From Chitinophagales bacterium (lineage in GTDB: Bacteria; Bacteroidota; Bacteroidia; Chitinophagales; S012-47): 34,985 nt of DNA. Each line of letters begins with the position of its first letter. The stretch's first letter is position 1. Location: NCBI GenBank assembly GCA_015487695.1, contig WFPF01000043.1:1-34985 (forward strand), in the 5' to 3' direction. A model generated the notes under the pieces. That model saw only the letters and a program-made list of their open reading frames with translations. It had not been told where the DNA came from and did not search any database. The translations under genes and the position numbers were made by a program. Positions 17,394 to 25,242 of this stretch are shown piece after piece.

Positions 17394-20300
17394 ATGAAGG
17401 GGAAAGAGATCATCGAAAGGCTCAGGAGCATCCTGAGGCCCATGTTTACCACACGCGCAGCCGGCATCTACATCCTGCTATTTGCAGTAAGTATTGCCGT
17501 TGCCACTTTTATCGAAAACGACTACGGCACTTCGGCCGCTCAGAAGCTGGTTTACAAAGCCCGCTGGTTCGAACTGCTGCTTTTGCTTTTTTCCATTACA
17601 ATCGTGGTCAATATTGTCCGTTTCCGCATGGTCCGGCAAAAGAAGTGGGCCGTACTCACTTTTCACCTGGCCATGATTGTCATATTGATCGGAGCCGGAA
17701 TTACGCGCTATTTTGGCAACGAGGGCATGATGCACATCCGGGAGGGCGAAAGCTCCAATCGCTTTCTCTCGGCCGACACCTGGCTCAAATTTGAAGCCTT
17801 CCGTGACGGAACCCGGTTCGAATTTAACGAACCTGTACTTTTTGCCTCGCTGGGGCCCAATCGCTTCCATGAATCTTACCGTCTGGGCGATGATTTCATC
17901 GAAGTGAGGCTGAAGGAATTTATACCCAACCCCGTGCGCAGCCTCGAAAAGGACGAAAATGGCACGGCCATATTGAAAATCGTCTTTGGTGGAAGCAACG
18001 GCAGGTCCGAGTACTATCTGGCCCGGGGAGAAGTGAAGACCTTTGGCAATGTCCTCTTCAATTTTAGCGAAAAGGAGGTTCCCGGATCTGTCCGCATTCT
18101 CTACAGAAATGATACCCTGCTGATTGAGCCCGAACAGGTGATGGTCAGGCAGGTGATGGCTACACGGGAGATCGACACCCTCCATCCGGCTGACGGGCCT
18201 TCCCCGCTTCGGCTCCGTGCACTTTATACAGACGGGTCCCATCGTTTTGTTTTTGGGGATTTCAACCCCAAAGCCCGTATCAAACTGCAAAGCGGAGGAT
18301 CGAAGATGCAAAACGGCAGCGAAGCAGCCCTGCGCCTCGAAGTACGCATCAATGACGAAGTACACGATATTCTCGTCTACGGAAGCCGCGGGCTGCCGGG
18401 CACAGCTGCCGTCATTCATTCAGGCGACCTGAATCTGGCTGTTTCCTACGGTTCCAAATATTTTGAACTGCCCTTCAGGATCAAACTCTACGATTTTATT
18501 CTGGAACGCTATCCCGGCACCAACAGCGCAGCCTCCTATGCCAGCGAAGTGCAACTGATCGACCCGCGGAAAAACTACAGCAAAGATTACCGCATCTACA
18601 TGAACCATATCCTGAATTATGACGGATACCGCTTCTTCCAGTCGTCCTACGATCGCGATGAGAAAGGCACCTACCTGAGTGTCAATCACGACTACTGGGG
18701 CACTTTCTTTTCATACCTCGGGTACATCCTGCTTACGCTGGGGCTTATCCTCACGCTTTTCAGCCGAAAATCACGTTTCTATCAACTCTCGCAAATGATC
18801 AAACGACTCAAGTCGGCCGCTCCCGTGCTGTTGCTTTCTATAGCGCTTCTTGGCAACGGCTTGGATGCCTCTGCGCAGAAAGTAGTGGAAAGCAAACTTG
18901 ATGTCGTTTCAAAAGATCATGCCGGGCTCTTCAGCCGTATGATTGTGCAGGACTTCAAAGGGCGTCTCAAACCGATGCACACGCTCACGCGCGAACTCAT
19001 GCGCAAGGTCTACCGAAAAGAGAAATTCCGGGGCCTCACTGCCGACCAGGTAGTGCTCAGCATGTTTGCCAGTCCGCAAAGCTGGTATGAGGTGCCGCTT
19101 ATCAAAGTAGGGGCCAACAACGGTATCAGAGAACTGCTCGGTATCACAGGCGATTATGCGGCCTATGGAGACTTTTTTGATGAGCAGGGACACTACAAGC
19201 TGGATGAAGAAGTGAGCCGGGCTTTCAATATGCAGCCCGTTAACCGCGGTACGCATGAAAAGCAATTGATCAAGGTGGACGAACGGGTGAACATCGTAAA
19301 CATGATCTTTTCCGGCCGGATATTCCGGATTGTTCCCCTGATTGACGATCCGAATCATACCTGGGTCGGAGCCCGCTCGCATGGCAACGAGTCGGAATCG
19401 GAACTGGCCACCCGCTTCTTCTCGGCCTATCAGAGCGCCCTGCACGATGCGATGCACTCCGGTGATTACCGATTGCCCGATCAGCTGCTTGAAGAGCTTA
19501 AAAAATATCAGTATAAACACGATGCCGGACTCATTCCACCGGAATCCAAACTGCAGGCCGAGATTCTTCTCAATAACCTGCATGTGTTTGACCGGCTGGC
19601 CCTTTTCTATGGCCTTCTGGGGATGACCTTCCTGATATTGCTGTTTGTGACAGTATTCAAACCCACGCTGAACGTGCGAGTGATCAGCCGCATTCTGATT
19701 GTCTTGGTTCTGATTGGCTTTCTTTTTCACACCACAGGGCTGGGCCTTCGATGGTACATCTCGGGCCGGGCACCATGGAGCAACGGTTACGAGTCGATGA
19801 TCTACATCGCCTGGACCACCACTCTGGCCGGTCTGATCTTCACACGCAAATCCCCGGGTGGCATGGCTGCTACCATGGTATTGGCCTCCACCATTCTGCT
19901 GATCGCCATGCTTAGCTATCTCGATCCCCAGATCACACCGCTGGTGCCCGTACTCCGGTCCTATTGGCTGACCATTCACGTTTCGCTGGAGGCAGGGAGT
20001 TACGGATTCCTTATGCTCGGGGCCATTCTCGGGCTGATCAATCTGATCCTGATGATTTTCCTGACGGAGAGAAACAAAGAACACCTCAAAAGAATAATCC
20101 GGGAAATGTCTTACCTCAGCGAGATGACCATCACGGGAGGCCTGATCATGCTCAGCATCGGAACCTATCTCGGTGGAGTGTGGGCCAATGAATCCTGGGG
20201 CCGTTATTGGGGATGGGATGCCAAAGAAACCTGGGCGCTGGTGACCATTCTGGTTTATGCATTTATATTGCACATGCGGCTCATCCCGAAGATGAAAGGA

Positions 20301-20510
20301 TTTTATACCTACAATCTTGCCACCATTTTCGGATTGTCTTCGGTGATTATGACCTACTACGGAGTGAACTACTACCTTTCGGGTCTTCATTCCTACGCTG
20401 CCGGTGATCCCGTGCCGATTCCCTCCTGGGTCTACATCAGCGTAGCCAGCATCACGGCCATTTGCATACTGGCTTATTGGCGAAAGAAAAAGGTGATAGG
20501 AAGATTCTGA
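17394..20510 (+). CDS. ccsBA: Fused System II cytochrome c biogenesis protein (ResB/CcsB + CcsA)
   Basis: N-terminal ResB-like TMs and periplasmic domain; C-terminal CcsA WWD-type motif VWANESWGRYWGWDAKETWALVTILVYAFILHMRL; 1038 aa fusion. Confidence 0.92.
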   Translation: MKGKEIIERLRSILRPMFTTRAAGIYILLFAVSIAVATFIENDYGTSAAQKLVYKARWFELLLLLFSITIVVNIVRFRMVRQKKWAVLTFHLAMIVILIGAGITRYFGNEGMMHIREGESSNRFLSADTWLKFEAFRDGTRFEFNEPVLFASLGPNRFHESYRLGDDFIEVRLKEFIPNPVRSLEKDENGTAILKIVFGGSNGRSEYYLARGEVKTFGNVLFNFSEKEVPGSVRILYRNDTLLIEPEQVMVRQVMATREIDTLHPADGPSPLRLRALYTDGSHRFVFGDFNPKARIKLQSGGSKMQNGSEAALRLEVRINDEVHDILVYGSRGLPGTAAVIHSGDLNLAVSYGSKYFELPFRIKLYDFILERYPGTNSAASYASEVQLIDPRKNYSKDYRIYMNHILNYDGYRFFQSSYDRDEKGTYLSVNHDYWGTFFSYLGYILLTLGLILTLFSRKSRFYQLSQMIKRLKSAAPVLLLSIALLGNGLDASAQKVVESKLDVVSKDHAGLFSRMIVQDFKGRLKPMHTLTRELMRKVYRKEKFRGLTADQVVLSMFASPQSWYEVPLIKVGANNGIRELLGITGDYAAYGDFFDEQGHYKLDEEVSRAFNMQPVNRGTHEKQLIKVDERVNIVNMIFSGRIFRIVPLIDDPNHTWVGARSHGNESESELATRFFSAYQSALHDAMHSGDYRLPDQLLEELKKYQYKHDAGLIPPESKLQAEILLNNLHVFDRLALFYGLLGMTFLILLFVTVFKPTLNVRVISRILIVLVLIGFLFHTTGLGLRWYISGRAPWSNGYESMIYIAWTTTLAGLIFTRKSPGGMAATMVLASTILLIAMLSYLDPQITPLVPVLRSYWLTIHVSLEAGSYGFLMLGAILGLINLILMIFLTERNKEHLKRIIREMSYLSEMTITGGLIMLSIGTYLGGVWANESWGRYWGWDAKETWALVTILVYAFILHMRLIPKMKGFYTYNLATIFGLSSVIMTYYGVNYYLSGLHSYAAGDPVPIPSWVYISVASITAICILAYWRKKKVIGRF

Positions 20511-20543
20511 ATGCTACTGCCCGATTTTTAGTCAAAGCCTGGG

Positions 20544-21749
20544 TCAGGAGCGATCTTTCAATATGGCCTCTATGCCCGGGAGCTCTTTCCCTTCCAGAAA
20601 CTCGAGCAAGGCTCCTCCGCCTGTGGAAACATAGCTGACCCGGTCTGCCAGTCCCATTTGGGTGAGGGCTGACACCGAGTCGCCACCTCCTACAAGTGAG
20701 AAAGCGCCCCGGCCGGTGGCCTCGGCAATAAATTTTGCGATTTCCAGGGTTCCTCCGGCAAATTTTTCCATTTCGAAGACCCCCATGGGTCCGTTCCAAA
20801 GAAGGGTCTTCGAAGCCAAAATAACAGATCCGAAAGCGGCTACCGCCTTCGGTCCGATATCGAGGCCCATCCAGCCCTGGGGAATCTGTCCGGAAGGAAG
20901 AACTTTGGTATTTGCATCGGCAGAAAAGGCATCGGCTGCCAGCGTGTCTTCGGGCAGATGGATCGAAACACCCATTTCTGCCGCTTTTTTCAGTATCTGC
21001 CGGGCCTCTTCGAGGCGGTCTTCTTCCAGCAGCGAATTCCCGACTTCCCCGCCCTGAGCCCTGATAAAGGTAAAGGCCATGCCTCCGCCAATTATAATAT
21101 GATCGCTGCGGTCGAGCAGGTTGTGGATAATGGGAATCTTGTCGGAGACCTTGGCCCCTCCCAGAATGGCCGTGGAGGGTTTCTCCGAATGATGCAGCAC
21201 CCGGGAAGCCATCTCCACTTCCTTGGCCATCAGGTAGCCGAACATGCGCCTGGAAGGCTCAAAAAATTGAGCAATCACAGCCGTGCTGGCATGGGCCCGG
21301 TGGGCCGTTCCGAATGCATCATTCACATAAACTTCTGCCAGCGAGGCAAGTTGCTTTGCAAATTCGGGATCACCTGCTTTTTCTTCCTTGTGATAGCGCA
21401 GGTTTTCGAGCAGCAACACTTCTCCTGCCTTCAGGCCTGCCGAAAGCGCTTCCACTTCCGGCCCGATACAATCAGGGGCCATTAATACAGGCGTGCCCAA
21501 CAGTTTCTCGACCCGGGCCCGGATGTGACGCAGGGAAAAGCGATCCTCCCGGTCCTTCGGACGCCCTAGGTGCGACATAAGGATAGCAGATCCTCCGTCC
21601 TTCAGTATTTTTTTTATTGTCGGAACAGCCGCCCGGATGCGTGTATCATCCTGCAGCTCCATGTGCTCGTCAAGAGGAACATTGAAATCGACCCGGACGA
21701 TGGCTTTTTGCCCTTTGAAATTATAGTCGTCAACGGTAGGCAGCTTCAT
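20544..21749 (-). CDS. pgk: Phosphoglycerate kinase
   Basis: KAIVRVDFNVPLDEHMELQDDTRIRAAVPTIKKIL, SHLGRPKDREDRFSL, LVGGGDSVSALTQMGLADRVSYVSTGGGALLEFLEGKELPGI. Confidence 0.97.
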   Translation of the reverse strand: MKLPTVDDYNFKGQKAIVRVDFNVPLDEHMELQDDTRIRAAVPTIKKILKDGGSAILMSHLGRPKDREDRFSLRHIRARVEKLLGTPVLMAPDCIGPEVEALSAGLKAGEVLLLENLRYHKEEKAGDPEFAKQLASLAEVYVNDAFGTAHRAHASTAVIAQFFEPSRRMFGYLMAKEVEMASRVLHHSEKPSTAILGGAKVSDKIPIIHNLLDRSDHIIIGGGMAFTFIRAQGGEVGNSLLEEDRLEEARQILKKAAEMGVSIHLPEDTLAADAFSADANTKVLPSGQIPQGWMGLDIGPKAVAAFGSVILASKTLLWNGPMGVFEMEKFAGGTLEIAKFIAEATGRGAFSLVGGGDSVSALTQMGLADRVSYVSTGGGALLEFLEGKELPGIEAILKDRS

Positions 21750-21751
21750 TA

Positions 21752-22744
21752 TTATCCCAGTTTCATCACGTACTCGGTGAGGTCGGCCAGACGGGTGGCA
21801 TAACCCATCTCATTGTCATACCATCCCGTGATTTTTACCAGCTTGCCATCACACTGTGTGAGATCAGAATCGTAGATACAACTGTAGCTGCTTCCAATGA
21901 TATCGGTAGAGACAATCGGATCGTCACAATACTGAAGGATGCCCTTCAGGTTGCTGTCGGCTGCTTTCAGGAAAGCATGATTGACCTCTTCCACACTTAC
22001 CTCGCGGCTCAGTATGCAGGTCAGTTCGGTCAATGAGCCGGTGATGACCGGCACCCTGACAGCCCTTCCGTCCAGCCGGCCTTTCATTTCGGGAATGACG
22101 AGGGCGATCGCCTTGGCCGCACCGGTCGTTGTCGGCACGATATTCTGGGCTGCGGCACGGGCCCTGCGCAAGTCCTTGTGCGGGGCATCCTGAATGTTTT
22201 GATCCGCAGTGTAAGCATGAATGGTGGTCATAAATCCTTTCTCAAGGCCAAACTCATCATGCAGTGTCTTCACCATGGGCCCGAGGCAATTGGTGGTGCA
22301 GGATGCGTTGGAGAGCAGCACATCCCCTGCCGTCAGTTCCCGGTCGTTGACTCCCAGCACGATGGTCTTGATACCTCCTTTGGCCGGAGCCGAAAGGATG
22401 ACTTTTTTGGCCCCAGCCTGCAGGTGTTTGCTCATTCCGGCCTCATCGCGGAAGACCCCGGTGCACTCCAGAACCACATCTACGTCCAAACGCTTCCAGG
22501 GCAGATTTTCCGGGTTTCTTTCAGCATGAGCTTCAATGGCTTTGTCATCAATAAAAAGACTGTTTTCGTTGGCTTTGACGGCTTTGTCGTAAGATCCCTG
22601 GGCACTGTCGTACTTAAGCAGGTGAGCCAAGGTATAGTTGTCTGTTAAATCGTTTATGGCCACAATTTCAATACCTTCCCTGTCGAAAAGCGAGCGAAAA
22701 ACGAGGCGGCCGATTCTGCCAAAACCATTGATTGCAACTTTCAT
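21752..22744 (-). CDS. gapA: Glyceraldehyde-3-phosphate dehydrogenase, type I
   Basis: MKVAINGFGRIGRLVFRSL, active site SNASCTTNCLGPMVKTLHDEFG, WYDNEMGYATRLADL. Confidence 0.97.
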   Translation of the reverse strand: MKVAINGFGRIGRLVFRSLFDREGIEIVAINDLTDNYTLAHLLKYDSAQGSYDKAVKANENSLFIDDKAIEAHAERNPENLPWKRLDVDVVLECTGVFRDEAGMSKHLQAGAKKVILSAPAKGGIKTIVLGVNDRELTAGDVLLSNASCTTNCLGPMVKTLHDEFGLEKGFMTTIHAYTADQNIQDAPHKDLRRARAAAQNIVPTTTGAAKAIALVIPEMKGRLDGRAVRVPVITGSLTELTCILSREVSVEEVNHAFLKAADSNLKGILQYCDDPIVSTDIIGSSYSCIYDSDLTQCDGKLVKITGWYDNEMGYATRLADLTEYVMKLG

Positions 22745-22779
22745 CTTTTTTTGTTTTCTCTTTAGTCAATAATTAGCTG

Positions 22780-22787
22780 CAAAAATA
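22780..22787 (-). promoter_or_regulatory. Candidate Bacteroidetes -7 element for gapA-pgk
   Basis: Minus strand TATTTTTG matches TAnnTTTG about 36 bp before the gapA start; no clear -33 element seen. Confidence 0.35.
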
Positions 22788-22834
22788 GGCCTAAGTACCT
22801 AGAATGCACATTTTGAAAAATATTTTTTAAAAAG

Positions 22835-22867
22835 TTTTTTGAACAGAGATGAAAGATTATATCTTTG
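22835..22867 (+). promoter_or_regulatory. Bacteroidetes-type promoter for tRNA-Glu
   Basis: TTTTTTG (22835-22841), 18 nt, TATCTTTG (22860-22867), matching the TTTG ... TAnnTTTG consensus; ends 16 nt before the tRNA 5' end. Confidence 0.7.
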
Positions 22868-22883
22868 CATCCGCCAATGCAAC

Positions 22884-22958
22884 GGCCCCTTCGTCTAGTG
22901 GTTAGGACGCAAGGTTTTCATCCTTGAAACAGGAGTTCGATTCTCCTAGGGGCTACCA
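22884..22958 (+). tRNA. tRNA-Glu (anticodon TTC)
   Basis: GGCCCCT/AGGGGCT acceptor stem, anticodon stem CAAGG-TTTTCAT-CCTTG, T arm AGGAGTTCGATTCTCCT, encoded CCA. Confidence 0.95.
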
Positions 22959-22986
22959 AACCCGGTTCGATGAGCCGGGTTTTTTT
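22958..22986 (+). terminator. Rho-independent terminator after tRNA-Glu
   Basis: AAACCCGG ... CCGGGTTT hairpin followed by a T-run. Confidence 0.75.
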
Positions 22987-23125
22987 ATATCCTGTCCCCG
23001 GGGCGGGCAGGAACGAAGCTGCCAGGTGCAGCGGGCAGATCACAAGGCATGTTAAATAAAGATGATGGATTCCATTCTTCGGAGTAATTTGCGGAAATTG
23101 CATTCCAAAGATCAAGCCCTCAATA

Positions 23126-24265
23126 ATGAAAGCAACTCTTCTTCTCTTTTTGTCGCTCATGTCCTTTGCCCTTAGCGCTCAGCAGACCCTCTACGATACC
23201 ATTGTGCATGACGGACGAAAGCGGGCCTTCATACTTTACATTCCGGCCAACTACAGCGGTCAGGAAGAGGTGCCGCTGCTCTTCAACTTCCACGGTTATT
23301 CGAGCAATGCGCATGATCAGATGTATTACGGAGACTTCCGCTCCCTGGCCGATACGGCCGGTTTTCTTCTCGTTCATCCGCAGGGAACCAAACTCAACGG
23401 AGTGACGCACTGGAATGTGGGCGGCTGGACCATCGGCAGCACGGTAGATGATGTCGGCTTTACCGAGGCCCTGCTCGACACCTTGTCGGCACGCTATCGC
23501 ATCGACTCCATGCGTGTGTACTCCACCGGCATGTCGAATGGAGGATACATGAGCCTGCTGCTGGCCTGCCAGCTGAGCAATCGCTTTGCAGCCGTGGCAT
23601 CGGTTACAGGTTCGATGACACCAGAAATGTATAAGCAGTGCGACCCCCAGCGACCCATTGCCGTGATGCAGATTCATGGCACGGCCGATGGCATTGTGCC
23701 CTATACCGGCACCGGCTGGTCGATTTCCATAAAAAAAGTACTTGAGTATTGGGTCAAATCCAATCATTGCTATGAAGAAGCCGTGAAAGAAGAGATCAGC
23801 GACAAGAATCCCGATGACGGCAGCACAGTAGAGCATTTGACTTATTCCGGAGGCTCAGAGGGAGTATCCGTAGAGCATTTTAAGGTTCTGGGGGGCGGTC
23901 ATACCTGGCCCGGAACCGCATACGGCAGCACCGGTACCAATTACGACATTGATGCTTCGCTCGAAGTATGGCATTTCCTCTCGAGGTATACCCTTAGCGG
24001 GCGAAGGACAAGCGTAGGCATGGCATCTGCCCCGGCTGAGAATGATGATGCCCGCATCTATCCCAATCCGGTTGTTTCGACCCTGCATTTCCGGGCAGCA
24101 AATCTTAGCAATGAAAACTTCCGGATCTTTTCATCCTACGGAGCAGCGCTTTTCTCAGGCCGGGCAAAAGATGGAGAAATTGATCTTGACTTCTCGTCAT
24201 TGCCGGCCGGAATTTATATTCTGCAGTTGGGCAATCGCAGTTACAGAATCGTCCACAGCAAGTGA
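23126..24265 (+). CDS. Secreted alpha/beta-hydrolase (PHB depolymerase/feruloyl-esterase-like) with a T9SS type A C-terminal sorting domain
   Basis: Signal peptide; nucleophile motif YSTGMSNGGYMSLLLAC; GGGHTWPG; C-terminal ARIYPNPVVSTLHF...FSSLPAGIYILQLGNRSYRIVHSK. Confidence 0.85.
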   Translation: MKATLLLFLSLMSFALSAQQTLYDTIVHDGRKRAFILYIPANYSGQEEVPLLFNFHGYSSNAHDQMYYGDFRSLADTAGFLLVHPQGTKLNGVTHWNVGGWTIGSTVDDVGFTEALLDTLSARYRIDSMRVYSTGMSNGGYMSLLLACQLSNRFAAVASVTGSMTPEMYKQCDPQRPIAVMQIHGTADGIVPYTGTGWSISIKKVLEYWVKSNHCYEEAVKEEISDKNPDDGSTVEHLTYSGGSEGVSVEHFKVLGGGHTWPGTAYGSTGTNYDIDASLEVWHFLSRYTLSGRRTSVGMASAPAENDDARIYPNPVVSTLHFRAANLSNENFRIFSSYGAALFSGRAKDGEIDLDFSSLPAGIYILQLGNRSYRIVHSK

Positions 24266-24337
24266 TTCTTTCTCCCCGCCATTTGGTTTGAGGAGCATCG
24301 GTCAGATCTTACCTTTGCTCCCTGAAAAAGAAAGAAG

Positions 24338-24964
24338 ATGCCTGCGCTCCACCCGATCGAAATATTTGCCGTACTCTTTTTGCTGGCCTATGTCGTGCTG
24401 GCTGCCAGAGAATCGCGTTGGTGCTGGCCGGTAAGCATAATTGGTGTTGTGCTCTACAGCATCCAGGCGATCAAAGTACAGCTCTACGGTGAAATTCCCC
24501 TGCAACTTTATTATGTTCTCGTGTCGGTCTATGCCTGGTTTGCCTGGAAAGGGAAAAAGGGTGGCAAGGGCAAAGGTCTTGCCGTCAGCCGGATGAACAG
24601 CAGGCAGTGGCTGCTCTTTCTCGGCTCGGGCGCTGCCCTCACGCTTGTCTATGGCTATTTTCTTGCGCATATTGTCGAAAGTGCACAATTCCTGGGTTGG
24701 GAAAACGCGCCCCGTTATCTCCCTCCCTCCGCCTATCCTTATGCCGATGCTTTCACCACGGCATTTAGTTTTCTGGCCACCTGGCTCCAAGCCCGGAAAA
24801 AGATTGAAAACTGGCTGATCTGGCTCTTTGTCGACAGCGTGTATATTGCCCTCTGGTCTTTGCGGGGAGGCTATTTCTTTGCCCTGCTCAGTCTGCTCTA
24901 CCTCGGACTCTCGGTCTATGGCTACCTCGAGTGGCAAAAATCGCTTAAGCAAAAGGCCCTCTGA
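24338..24964 (+). CDS. pnuC: Nicotinamide riboside/mononucleotide transporter PnuC
   Basis: Multi-TM protein with YYVLVSVYAWFAW and KIENWLIWLFVDSVYIALW. Confidence 0.88.
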   Translation: MPALHPIEIFAVLFLLAYVVLAARESRWCWPVSIIGVVLYSIQAIKVQLYGEIPLQLYYVLVSVYAWFAWKGKKGGKGKGLAVSRMNSRQWLLFLGSGAALTLVYGYFLAHIVESAQFLGWENAPRYLPPSAYPYADAFTTAFSFLATWLQARKKIENWLIWLFVDSVYIALWSLRGGYFFALLSLLYLGLSVYGYLEWQKSLKQKAL

Positions 24965-24993
24965 TGAGGCAGCCGGCATTTATCCGATTAACC

Positions 24994-25242
24994 TTATGCC
25001 TCCTCTGAAGGAAGGCGCTCAATCTCATATCCTGCTTTTTGCACGGCCTCTACCACCACTGACTCGTTGTCATCTTCAAGGGTCACCTCCAGTATCTTAT
25101 CCGGATTTTCAATGTCCACTTTCCACAAATCGATATTGTCGAGTTCATTTAAAAATGGAGATACGGACTTGATACAACCGTTGCAATTGATGTTTGTTTT
25201 ATATCTGAGCTTTTTCATAATGATGCTTTTTTGGTTATTCAA
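24994..25242 (-). CDS. Heavy-metal-associated (HMA) domain protein, copper chaperone-like (start likely 25218)
   Basis: MKKLRYKTNINCNGCIKSVSPFLNEL: HMA fold with a CxxC motif; downstream of copA. Confidence 0.82.
   Translation of the reverse strand: MNNQKSIIMKKLRYKTNINCNGCIKSVSPFLNELDNIDLWKVDIENPDKILEVTLEDDNESVVVEAVQKAGYEIERLPSEEA

Noticed and set aside
17478-18419. 313-aa minus-strand ORF
   Set aside because: Antisense to ccsBA with no recognisable motifs; shadow ORF.
18909-20390. 493-aa minus-strand ORF
   Set aside because: Antisense to ccsBA, rich in His/Gln/Gly with no domain-like pattern; shadow ORF.
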